A stretch of DNA of 7,921 nucleotides from Candidatus Zixiibacteriota bacterium (GCA_030642025.1 DAOWOO010000049.1:1-7921); one strand, 5' to 3'. Shown: positions 1 to 6,569, counted from the stretch's first letter. The notes: generated by a model from the sequence alone, not told the origin. Program-made: numbers and translations.

Positions 1-148
1 AAATCCTATTCTGAAACTATTTTATAATCTGATATTGAAATTGAGTATTGGTAATCCTGACCATCAACCATCCCCCCCCCCAATATATTTAGGAAAATTT
101 GGCAATAAAACATAGACGATTGGCGTCGAATGTATTATCTATGACCCC
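1..148. other. AT-rich upstream region, possible promoter of the CoA-transferase gene
   Basis: No convincing coding frame was found in these 148 bases. They contain a perfect TATAAT hexamer at 23-28, but its -35 partner would lie at the extreme window edge and no TTGACA-like hexamer is visible there. A second weak pair is CTGACC at 57-62 and TATATT at 84-89, with a 21-nt spacer that includes a ten-C run; that spacing is too long for a normal sigma-70 promoter. AGGA at 91-94 is too far from the ATG at 149 to serve as a ribosome binding site. No promoter assignment is firm. Confidence 0.4.
72..81. repeat. Ten-cytosine homopolymer tract
   Basis: An uninterrupted run of ten C, preceded by T and followed by AATATATTTA, lies 67 bp upstream of the first gene's ATG. 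Homopolymers of this length are prone to slippage during replication and also to sequencing and assembly error. It sits in non-coding DNA, so length changes could affect only transcription or the leader RNA, not a reading frame. Confidence 0.9.
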
Positions 149-1546
149 ATGAAGAAGGTAAAAGCGGAAGATGTTATAAATGCCCGGATTCTTAAGCCGG
201 GAAGCGTTATATACTCGTCGGGAAACGCCGCCACACCGCAGGTGTTGCTGGGACAACTGGCCGGAGATCTCTCGATCAAGCATGTTGCCATGTTCAGTAT
301 CCTGCCGCTGGGCGACCGGTTAAGACCGCTTTTTTCCGAGGAGCGATGCCAATACCTGACTCATCGGGTTATTTTCAACAGCTATCTTTCCCGCGAGGCG
401 GTTAATAAGGGCTGGGCCAAATACCACCCGATGCACCTCTCGGAGGTTCCAAGATATGCCCGCACCGGCGTGGGCCCGACTGTTGTTTTCGTATCGGTAG
501 CCGGACCCGACCGGGGCGGCAACTACAGTCTGGGAACGACGGTGGAAGCGGTTATCGCCGCAATCCAGGCGGTTCGCAGGGGCGGGGGGGTGGTCATCGC
601 CGAACGCAATCGACAGATGCCGTTTGTGCTGGGGACTACCATCCCGGAGCACTATATCGACTACTTGATCGACTCCGATTACGAACTCCCGATTACCCCG
701 GTGCATGAACCGGATGAGACTGCTATCAGAATCGGGGAGATAATTGCCGCATTATTTATTAATGACGGTTCCGGCCGTGAGCCGGGATCGACTCTCCAGT
801 ATGGAATCGGCGAGGTTCCCGAAGCTGTCACCGATGCCATAATCCGCCGGGGAGTCGGCGACCTGGGTATTCACACCGAGCTTTTCGCCGGGGCGATGAT
901 GAGACTGGTCAAAGAGGAAATTATTACCAATCGCTGGAAGAAAAGTATAAATTTCTCGATTTCCTCGATTTTTCTTGCCGAGGATCAGGCTGGTTACCAG
1001 TGGCTGGATTATAATAGTTCGGTACAGAGCCGTCCCTGCGATTATACCAACAGTGTCTTTAGAATAGCCGAACAGCCCCGGATGGTAACAATCAACGGCG
1101 CGCTGGGGGTGGACCTTCAGGGTAATATCTGGGCCGATTCGCTTGACGCCCGAAAAATTTACAGCGGGGTCGGTGGACAGTCAGATTTTATCCGCGGAGT
1201 TCAGTACTCCAAGGAAGGGGTGGCCATTATTGCCCTGAAATCAAAGACCCGGAAGGGCATTTCCAAAATAGTCGATCGCTGTCCGGCCGGTATTACCACC
1301 ACCGCCATTCCGGCGGATCAGGTAATAATTGTCACCGAACACGGCGCCTTTGATCCGAGAAAGTTAAGCCTCGGTGAGCATGCGGTCGGAATCGCCCATC
1401 TGGCTGGGCCGGAGGAATGCGAAAATCTCCTGAAGGTCATACGTGATGATCCGGCGTTTCATAAGCGGACGCTGGAGTCAGGTAAAGAGATTCTCGGCTT
1501 TATTCCGTATGAAAAGGCCGTAAATTCCTGTTCCTGGAAAAAGTAG
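149..1546 (+). CDS. Acetyl-CoA hydrolase/transferase family protein (4-hydroxybutyrate CoA-transferase-like)
   Basis: A 465-residue cytoplasmic enzyme predicted to move CoA between carboxylic acids through a glutamyl-CoA thioester (family knowledge). Family landmarks seen: LQYGIGEVPEAV at 216-227; IHTE at 241-244, where E244 sits where the catalytic Glu is expected; INGALGVDL at 315-323; the CoA-site motif GVGGQSDFIRG at 340-350; IVTEHGA at 394-400. Length is slightly above the usual ~430-440. It is divergent: the FSDG that normally follows the catalytic Glu is FAGA, the usual Glu of INSALEVDL is Gly, and the late RGKSLRERA-type motif is altered. The substrate therefore cannot be named, and loss of activity is possible. 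ATG 149 is the only standard start after an in-frame TAG at 113-115; no clear Shine-Dalgarno precedes it. It lies 77 nt before the pilin cluster and shows no functional tie to it. Confidence 0.88.
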   Translation: MKKVKAEDVINARILKPGSVIYSSGNAATPQVLLGQLAGDLSIKHVAMFSILPLGDRLRPLFSEERCQYLTHRVIFNSYLSREAVNKGWAKYHPMHLSEVPRYARTGVGPTVVFVSVAGPDRGGNYSLGTTVEAVIAAIQAVRRGGGVVIAERNRQMPFVLGTTIPEHYIDYLIDSDYELPITPVHEPDETAIRIGEIIAALFINDGSGREPGSTLQYGIGEVPEAVTDAIIRRGVGDLGIHTELFAGAMMRLVKEEIITNRWKKSINFSISSIFLAEDQAGYQWLDYNSSVQSRPCDYTNSVFRIAEQPRMVTINGALGVDLQGNIWADSLDARKIYSGVGGQSDFIRGVQYSKEGVAIIALKSKTRKGISKIVDRCPAGITTTAIPADQVIIVTEHGAFDPRKLSLGEHAVGIAHLAGPEECENLLKVIRDDPAFHKRTLESGKEILGFIPYEKAVNSCSWKK

Positions 1547-1553
1547 TCTCAAA

Positions 1554-1581
1554 TTGGCCTGTTTACCGGCTGGCTCATAAA
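1554..1581 (+). promoter_or_regulatory. Weak candidate promoter ahead of the pilin cluster
   Basis: TTGGCC at 1554-1559 and CATAAA at 1576-1581 are separated by 16 nt, each matching 4 of 6 consensus positions. This is near what chance gives. It is listed because the 77-nt gap at 1547-1623 is the only non-coding DNA in front of the four-gene cluster. No hairpin plus T-run was found in the gap, so readthrough from the CoA-transferase gene is equally possible. Confidence 0.15.
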
Positions 1582-1623
1582 TTATCCGCGCCCTTCTTCC
1601 GATAATAGAGAATAGCCAACTCT

Positions 1624-2391
1624 ATGAAAAGCAAGAAGATGGGAATCTATCTGCGGTTAAATAACGGTTACACCCTGGTTGAGGTTATTATTGTCGTTAT
1701 TATTATGGGCATAATCGCCTCAATCGCCATGAAATCGCTTTCGACCGCTACTTATATAGTCCGTACCGAGGAGACCAAAAAGGAACTGGAGCAATTGGGC
1801 TTTGCGATATCCGGGAATCCGGCTATGGCCTCAGGCGGGATAAGGACAGATTTCGGATATGTCGGCGATGTTGGAGCGCTTCCGCCCAATCTCGACGCGC
1901 TGGTTGTCAATCCGGGAGGATACAGTACATGGAACGGGCCGTATGTGCGGGACGAATTTTCGGATGGATTGACCAATTCCGAGTTCAAGCTGGATGGCTG
2001 GGGTAAACAGTACAGCTACTCGGCAGGTAACACAATCTCGTCATCCGGCGGGGGGAGCGCCATAACATTTACTTATGCCAACTCCACGGCCGATCTTCTA
2101 TACAACACAGTGTCAATCTCGGTTATTGATCTGGATTATACTCCCCCGGGGGTGGTTTACAAAGATTCCATTCTGGCTTTTTTGACTTATCCCGACGGCG
2201 CCGGTGCGCTGGTTGCGGATACCAAAAATCCCAATTCCAACGGCCTGGTTGTGTTTGATTCGATTCCGATAGGCATTCATCGATTGCGGGTTGTGTTTAT
2301 TCCCGACAGCGACACCCTGACCCGCAATGTGTCTGTCAATCCGGGACAGAACAGTTATTCCGAAATTCAGCACTTTGCCGATGTCTGGTGA
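1624..2391 (+). CDS. Prepilin-type protein A: GspG-like pilin core plus transthyretin-like domain, no appendage
   Basis: A 255-residue protein, predicted membrane-anchored until processed and then assembled into a pilus or pseudopilus. The leader ends at G15 and is followed by YTLVE, with Glu at +5 after the predicted prepilin-peptidase cut, then a hydrophobic helix to about residue 35. The core carries RTDFGYVGD (74-82), LPPNLDAL (86-93), NPGGYSTWNGPYV (96-108) and D124-G-W-G, recalling the GPY and DPWG signatures of the major pseudopilin GspG. A Gly/Ser linker (139-145) leads to a beta domain (about 162-255) with TPPGVVYKDS and VFDSIPIGIHRL, resembling transthyretin/carboxypeptidase-regulatory folds. 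The protein ends in Trp. ATG 1624 has only a weak purine stretch upstream; ATG 1639 would give a 10-residue leader. It overlaps the next gene by 4 nt. Confidence 0.9.
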   Translation: MKSKKMGIYLRLNNGYTLVEVIIVVIIMGIIASIAMKSLSTATYIVRTEETKKELEQLGFAISGNPAMASGGIRTDFGYVGDVGALPPNLDALVVNPGGYSTWNGPYVRDEFSDGLTNSEFKLDGWGKQYSYSAGNTISSSGGGSAITFTYANSTADLLYNTVSISVIDLDYTPPGVVYKDSILAFLTYPDGAGALVADTKNPNSNGLVVFDSIPIGIHRLRVVFIPDSDTLTRNVSVNPGQNSYSEIQHFADVW

Positions 2392-4358
2392 TTATGATCA
2401 GGAATAATCAGAAAAAAGATGGCGGCTTCAGCCTGATCGAGATTCTTCTGGTGATTATTATCATGGGTATTCTGACCTCGGTGGCGATGCAGTCGTTGAC
2501 ATCATCTATTGATGAAACCCGGCGAGTCCTGACTGAGCGTGAGATGGAAATCCTTGCCAAAGCGATTGTCGGTGATCCGTCAATCATGCAAAACGGTCAG
2601 CGTTCGGATTTCGGTTATATCGGCGATAACGGCGCTTTTCCGCCCAACCTGCAGGCACTGGTACAAAACCCCGGTTTGGGTACATGGAACGGGCCGTATA
2701 TTGAGTATGGATTCTCGCAGGACAGCACCGGATTCAAAACCGATGAATGGGGTCAGTTGTATGCCTATACGGGAGGAATTTCGATTGCATCATCCGGCAG
2801 CGGTTCGACAATCTCAAAAAAAATCGCCGATAACAGCAATGATTATCTATTGAATTCTTTCACCGGTCTTATCAGGGATTCCGAAAACAACCCTCCCGGT
2901 TCCGTCTATGATGATTCCATTGATGTGGTTATAACGATTCCAAACGGTTCCGGCGGAACTGTAAACAAGGCCTGTCATCCTGATCGATTCGGCATGTTCA
3001 CTCTGGACTCCGTTCCCTCAGGAGCGCATCCTCTGCGGATTATTTATACTCCGAATGTCGATACGCTGCTTGCTTACCTGACAGTACTTCCGCGTCATAA
3101 AGGCGAGAAAAAATACAAATTCTCCGCCAATTACTTTGCCGATACGTCCGGTACCGGCGGCGGTGCACCCCTGGCGATATCAATCAGGCAGACCCGGACT
3201 CTCGGCGGGCTCAGTTTCAATGATGAAGACATAATCATCTATGACCGGGGTGCGGATACATCGAGCATGCTCTTTGACGGCAGTACGATATTTACCGGCA
3301 ATGAAGATGTCGATGCAGTACATATCCTGGCAAATAACAATATTCTTTTATCCACTACAACTCAGGCGGAGATTGGGGGAGTATCCTTTAATGAAGACGA
3401 CGTGGTTATTTATAACCCATCAACCAATACGGCGGCGATATTGTTGTATGGGGATTCTTTGTTCTCCTCTCCTGAGAATATCACCGCCGTGCATCTTCTG
3501 GACAGTGCCCATATCCTCCTGTCAACCGATAACACCGCAAGTATAGGAACTCTGAGCTTCCAAAGTCGTGATATTGTTGAATATGATCTTGATACAGACA
3601 GCGCCTGGCTCTATTTTAACGGCAGTTCAGCCTTTAATGGTGCTGCCAATGTCAATGCCGTGCATGTTCTGAGTAATGGTCATATTATTCTCTCAGTTAA
3701 CGGTGTCGGAAGGACAATCGGGTCGCTTACTTTCGGACGGGAAGACCTGGTTGAGTATGATCCTGTCTCCGGTACGGCCACCATGTATTTCGACGGCGAC
3801 GCCTATTTTACCTCGTTTCCGACAAATATCAACGCCGTTCATGTGGGAAGTGGCAGTGGTAATTTAAGTGGCGGCGGTTCAAGTACCAGTTACACTCTCC
3901 GCCCGGACAGCAGTGGTACAATAACAAATCTAACTGATGATGGTTGTGCCAGTAACTATCAATGTGTGGATGAAAGCAGTTCCGATGGTGATGCCACTCG
4001 CGTAAAACGCAGTTCGAATTCTTATGCTACCGATGTGTACTCGATTGAAAATCCAGTCGATACGTCCGGAAGTGTCATAAATGTGACAGTCTGGTGTCGA
4101 GCCCGTAAGCAACATGTTCAAGGGCAGGTCAGGCCGACAATATATGTCAATTCAACTGAATACAATGGTACGGAACAGAATCTGACCACATCCTATGCTG
4201 ATTATAGCCGGCAATGGACAACCAATCCAAATACCGGTTTGGCCTGGACCTGGACTGAAATAATAAACCTTCAAGCAGGCGTGAGAATCAAAGGGCAAGG
4301 CAGCAACTTCCCCGGCTATTGTACACAGATCTGGGTGGAGGTGTCATATGGGCCCTGA
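2388..4358 (+). CDS. Prepilin-type protein B: pilin module plus four-fold beta repeat and C-terminal beta-sandwich
   Basis: A 656-residue multidomain prepilin. The leader ends at G13 before FSLIE and a hydrophobic helix. The core has RSDFGYIGD (72-80), FPPNLQAL (84-91) and NPGLGTWNGPYI (94-105). The transthyretin-like domain spans about 157-251 (PPGSVYDDS, TLDSVPSGAHPL). Past the point where proteins A and D end, a Thr/Gly linker (253-260) leads to four ~57-residue repeats (272-486), a Ser/Gly linker (487-501) and a domain at about 502-656 containing WTTNPNTGLAWTW. That last domain resembles jelly-roll domains of bacterial and phage surface proteins; this is from residue pattern only. The GTG start forms a GTGA overlap with the previous stop, typical of translational coupling; ATG 2394 in the same frame is an equal alternative. 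Predicted role: a displayed or tip-like subunit binding a ligand. Confidence 0.88.
   Translation: MIMIRNNQKKDGGFSLIEILLVIIIMGILTSVAMQSLTSSIDETRRVLTEREMEILAKAIVGDPSIMQNGQRSDFGYIGDNGAFPPNLQALVQNPGLGTWNGPYIEYGFSQDSTGFKTDEWGQLYAYTGGISIASSGSGSTISKKIADNSNDYLLNSFTGLIRDSENNPPGSVYDDSIDVVITIPNGSGGTVNKACHPDRFGMFTLDSVPSGAHPLRIIYTPNVDTLLAYLTVLPRHKGEKKYKFSANYFADTSGTGGGAPLAISIRQTRTLGGLSFNDEDIIIYDRGADTSSMLFDGSTIFTGNEDVDAVHILANNNILLSTTTQAEIGGVSFNEDDVVIYNPSTNTAAILLYGDSLFSSPENITAVHLLDSAHILLSTDNTASIGTLSFQSRDIVEYDLDTDSAWLYFNGSSAFNGAANVNAVHVLSNGHIILSVNGVGRTIGSLTFGREDLVEYDPVSGTATMYFDGDAYFTSFPTNINAVHVGSGSGNLSGGGSSTSYTLRPDSSGTITNLTDDGCASNYQCVDESSSDGDATRVKRSSNSYATDVYSIENPVDTSGSVINVTVWCRARKQHVQGQVRPTIYVNSTEYNGTEQNLTTSYADYSRQWTTNPNTGLAWTWTEIINLQAGVRIKGQGSNFPGYCTQIWVEVSYGP
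3168..3845 (+). repeat. Four-copy ~57-residue beta repeat inside prepilin B
   Basis: Units start at 3201, 3375, 3546 and 3720, corresponding to residues 272, 330, 387 and 445. The consensus is roughly G-x-[L/V]-[S/T]-F-x-x-[E/D/R]-D-[I/V/L]-[I/V]-x-Y-[D/N], then a Thr/Ser-rich turn, a [Y/F]-[D/N/G]-G-[S/D] strand turn, N-[V/I]-[N/D/T]-AVH-[I/V/L], and H-I-[I/L]-LS. The fourth unit stops after AVHV and lacks the last strand, while a leading fragment at 3168-3200 (LAISIRQTR) looks like exactly that strand. This staggered layout is what a closed propeller-like ring with N/C-terminal strand exchange would show. The fold is inferred, the repeat is seen. Confidence 0.85.
3882..4358 (+). other. C-terminal beta-sandwich domain of prepilin B, lower G+C
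   Basis: This segment encodes residues 499-656. It is rich in Thr, Asn and Tyr and has four Cys (520, 526, 570, 645) that could pair outside the membrane. By hand count, 3901-4320 is about 46% G+C, against about 57% for 5161-5280 in the next gene, so the domain may have been added from elsewhere. A jelly-roll fold is suggested by alternating beta-strand patterns and the TTNPNTG-AWTW motif, but no ligand can be proposed. Confidence 0.5.
4337..4341 (+). promoter_or_regulatory. Strong ribosome binding site of prepilin C
   Basis: GGAGG lies 6 nt before the ATG at 4348, inside the last codons of the preceding gene. It fixes the start at 4348 rather than the in-frame ATG at 4378, which has no purine-rich sequence in front of it. 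Overlapping the upstream coding end, it also points to coupled translation. Confidence 0.8.
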
Positions 4359-5772
4359 TTGCAATAATCGCTTTGCCATGCCGGAAATCCATATTAAGGA
4401 ATCAGGTTTTACTCTGGTGGAACTGGTTCTGGTGGTGGTTATGATCGGGATTTTCGCCGCTGTGGCTGTTCAGGAGTTAAGCCCGGTAATGAATATTGGA
4501 AAAATCAGCCGGACTCAGGAAGAGATGGACATGCTGGCGGCGGCCATAGTCGGCAATCCGGAGCTGGAAAACAATGGCGCCAGGACTGATTTCGGCTATG
4601 TCGGCGATATCGGATCACTTCCGCCTAATCTCGATGCTCTGGCATCCAATCCGGGCGGATATACAACCTGGAACGGGCCGTACATTAAAAATGATTTCGA
4701 ACAGGATGCCGCCGGTTTTAAAACCGACGCCTGGCAGACAGTGTACGCTTACTCCGGGGTTACCATAACTTCAAGCGGATCGGGAAGTAATATTGTCAGA
4801 GCGATAGCCGGATCGACTGATGAGCTTCTGGTTAATCGGGTTTCAGGAAATGTTTACGATCTCGATGGTACACCGCCGGGACCTGTTTATCGGGACTCAG
4901 TAACCATAAAACTGACCTGTCCTGACGGCTCCGGCGGAATGTCAACCCGGACTGTCAACCCTGATGCCGGGGGATATTTTTCATTTGACTCCATACCGGT
5001 CGGCATTCATGACATCATGGCGATATATACGCCGGGAAATGACACCCTTAAAAGACTTGTGACTGTACTTCCAGGCTCATCATTACACAGTCGTTTTGTA
5101 TTGCCGGCCAATGTCTGGTACGATGTGCAGGATAATCTCGGTTACGGGCTGGTGGCATGCTGGAAACTGGATGAGGGGAGCGGAACCACCGCTTATGATG
5201 TTTCCGCCGCTGATCATCACGGTACATTGACAGGTATGGATCCGGCCACCGACTGGGTAACCGGCAAAATCGGAGGCGCGCTTGATTTCGACGGCAGCAA
5301 TGACTGTGTTCTTTTAGGCGATTCACTTGAACTGGTTGATTATATAAGCGTCTCGGCCTGGGTGAATCCCTCGTCAATCGGCATTGATCGGCAAATTATT
5401 TCCGACGGCTACAACGGGTCAATTACTCAGTGGGAATTTAAAACCACCAGCGCTGATGGTAAGGTTAGTTTCCGGCACTGGGCTCCCGGCGAGGTGGGAG
5501 TGCAGTCAATACAAACTCTGACGGCGGGGATATGGACACATCTGGTGGGCATATACGACGGGAAGAAATGGAAAATATACTGGGATGGATCACTGGATAA
5601 TGAAATTACCGACGGCGGCCCGGTGGCTGCCAACCGGAATCTGTATATCGGCGCGGTGGATATAAACGGCAGTCCCGGTCAGTTCTGGGTCGGGGTGATC
5701 GATGACGTGCGGGTGTACGACCGGCCGCTGAATGCCGCCGAAGTGAAAGCTTTGTATGAGATGGGGAATTAA
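4348..5772 (+). CDS. Prepilin-type protein C: pilin module plus LamG/concanavalin-like domain
   Basis: A 474-residue prepilin. The leader of 20 residues, long for the family, ends at G20 before FTLVE and a hydrophobic helix. Core motifs: RTDFGYVGD (79-87), LPPNLDAL (91-98), NPGGYTTWNGPYI (101-113), GFKTDAW (123-129). The transthyretin-like domain is about 164-257 (TPPGPVYRDS, SFDSIPVGIHDI) and ends with NVW, where A and D terminate. Residues 266-474 then form a LamG-like jelly roll: GLVACWKLDEGSGTTAYD, HHGTLTG, IGGALDFDGSNDCV, ISVSAWVNP, WTHLVGIYDGKKWKIYWDG and a final IDDVRVYDRPLNAAEVKALY. Such domains commonly bind glycans or proteins on cell surfaces (family knowledge), so an adhesive or substrate-recognition subunit is likely. 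It overlaps the preceding gene by 11 nt; the next gene starts 3 nt after its stop. Confidence 0.92.
   Translation: MGPDCNNRFAMPEIHIKESGFTLVELVLVVVMIGIFAAVAVQELSPVMNIGKISRTQEEMDMLAAAIVGNPELENNGARTDFGYVGDIGSLPPNLDALASNPGGYTTWNGPYIKNDFEQDAAGFKTDAWQTVYAYSGVTITSSGSGSNIVRAIAGSTDELLVNRVSGNVYDLDGTPPGPVYRDSVTIKLTCPDGSGGMSTRTVNPDAGGYFSFDSIPVGIHDIMAIYTPGNDTLKRLVTVLPGSSLHSRFVLPANVWYDVQDNLGYGLVACWKLDEGSGTTAYDVSAADHHGTLTGMDPATDWVTGKIGGALDFDGSNDCVLLGDSLELVDYISVSAWVNPSSIGIDRQIISDGYNGSITQWEFKTTSADGKVSFRHWAPGEVGVQSIQTLTAGIWTHLVGIYDGKKWKIYWDGSLDNEITDGGPVAANRNLYIGAVDINGSPGQFWVGVIDDVRVYDRPLNAAEVKALYEMGN
5763..5767 (+). promoter_or_regulatory. Ribosome binding site of prepilin D
   Basis: GGGGA lies 8 nt before the ATG at 5776, within the last codons of prepilin C. 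The placement supports the 5776 start and a cotranscribed, possibly coupled pair. Confidence 0.6.
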
Positions 5773-5775
5773 CGA

Positions 5776-6516
5776 ATGCCCGTTGGAAATATTCTGAAAA
5801 GCGATTGCGGTTTTACGCTGGTCGAGTTGATATTGATTGTCATGATACTCGGCATACTGGCCGGTGTTGGAACAATGAAATTAAGTGAGACTATTGATAC
5901 GGCCAATATTGAGGCGACCAAATCCGAAATGGAAGCGCTCGGCTATGCCATCGCCGGACGGCCGGGAGTATTCTCCGGAGGTGTAAGATCGGATTTCGGT
6001 TATGTCGGCGATATCGGCGCCATGCCGCCCAATTTGGATGTCCTGGTAATCAACCCCGGATTGGGAACTTGGAACGGGCCGTATATTAGAAGCATCAACG
6101 GTACCGATGATTATAAAAAAGACGCCTGGGATACGGATTATATTTTTACTGATACTTTACTTCGCTCAACCGGTTCGGGAAGCAATATCGACCGCGTTTT
6201 TGCAGCCAGTTCAGCCGCATTGCTCAGTAACAATGTTACCGGTTATGTACTCGATGCCAGTATGGATACACCGGGGTCTGACTACAATGATCCCGTGCAG
6301 GTTCAGCTTATCTACCCTGACGGAGCCGGCGGCACGGCCGTATCATTATCGAATACCGACATGACTGGAGCTTTTGCCTTTTCACCCATCCCGGTCGGCA
6401 ATCACACTCTCGGGGTGATTTATATCCCCGATAGCGATACTATTACAATGGCGGTGGGGGTCGCCCCGGCCCGGGATGCCCGGGTGGAGGTCCTCTTTCC
6501 CTCCGACCTCTGGTAA
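5776..6516 (+). CDS. Prepilin-type protein D: GspG-like pilin core plus transthyretin-like domain, no appendage
   Basis: A 246-residue prepilin, the shortest of the four and built like protein A. The leader MPVGNILKSDCG is followed by FTLVE with Glu at +5 and a hydrophobic helix to about residue 32. The core shows RSDFGYVGD (71-79), MPPNLDVL (83-90), NPGLGTWNGPYI (93-104) and K-DAW (115-118). A T-GSGSNI linker leads to the transthyretin-like domain (about 153-246) with DTPGSDYNDPV, AFSPIPVGNHTL and IPDSDT. It ends SDLW, matching the ADVW end of protein A. The NPG loop is the 7-residue form shared with protein B, whereas A and C have the 8-residue form. It is the last gene of the cluster; a 129-nt gap follows. 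Confidence 0.9.
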   Translation: MPVGNILKSDCGFTLVELILIVMILGILAGVGTMKLSETIDTANIEATKSEMEALGYAIAGRPGVFSGGVRSDFGYVGDIGAMPPNLDVLVINPGLGTWNGPYIRSINGTDDYKKDAWDTDYIFTDTLLRSTGSGSNIDRVFAASSAALLSNNVTGYVLDASMDTPGSDYNDPVQVQLIYPDGAGGTAVSLSNTDMTGAFAFSPIPVGNHTLGVIYIPDSDTITMAVGVAPARDARVEVLFPSDLW

Positions 6517-6540
6517 TGACGCCTTCCGCTGAAGTTTATA

Positions 6541-6568
6541 TTGCCAAAATCAGGATTTCTGTTACATT
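6541..6568 (+). promoter_or_regulatory. Candidate promoter of the deiminase gene
   Basis: TTGCCA at 6541-6546 matches 5 of 6 of the sigma-70 -35 box and TACATT at 6563-6568 matches 4 of 6 of the -10 box, with a 16-nt spacer. TATAAG at 6574-6579 is a better -10 hexamer but has no -35 at the right distance. If the organism uses a Bacteroidota-type sigma factor these boxes would not apply; no clear TAnnTTTG was seen. Confidence 0.3.
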
Positions 6569-6569
6569 A

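Larger units (their letters stand above)
1624..6516 (+). repeat. Tandem array of four paralogous prepilin modules
   Basis: The four consecutive genes share one module, detectable at DNA level. The 14-mer TGGAACGGGCCGTA occurs once in each gene: 1930-1943, 2685-2698, 4669-4682 and 6070-6083. A second block beginning GATTTCGG, encoding DFGY-[V/I]-GD, lies near 1850, 2607, 4588 and 5992. The protein module runs from the prepilin motif to the end of a transthyretin-like domain. The array arose by duplication; the exact 14-mers imply either recent copies, local gene conversion or strong constraint. Confidence 0.9.

Noticed and set aside
584..590. Seven-G run inside the CoA-transferase gene, considered as a frameshift site
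   Set aside because: The frame is intact on both sides and the glycines fit the protein; there is no sign of a frameshift.
320..706. Open frame of 128 codons on the - strand
   Set aside because: It lies entirely inside the well-supported CoA-transferase gene, matches no family I recognise and has the composition of an antisense shadow.
2143..2152. Perfect palindrome CCCCCGGGGG
   Set aside because: It falls on the conserved PPG codons of the transthyretin-like domain and is explained by coding; the flanks do not extend the symmetry.
3241..3546. Open frame of 101 codons on the + strand in a second frame
   Set aside because: It is an alternate-frame by-product of the repeated coding sequence in prepilin B, without a ribosome binding site.
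6487..6510. GAGGTC/GACCTC inverted repeat near the end of prepilin D, considered as a terminator
   Set aside because: The stem has 6 bp with a 12-nt loop, lies before the stop codon and has no T-run after it.
6523..6534. CTTC-CGCT-GAAG hairpin just after the prepilin D stop
   Set aside because: A 4-bp stem followed only by TTTATA is too weak to call a terminator.
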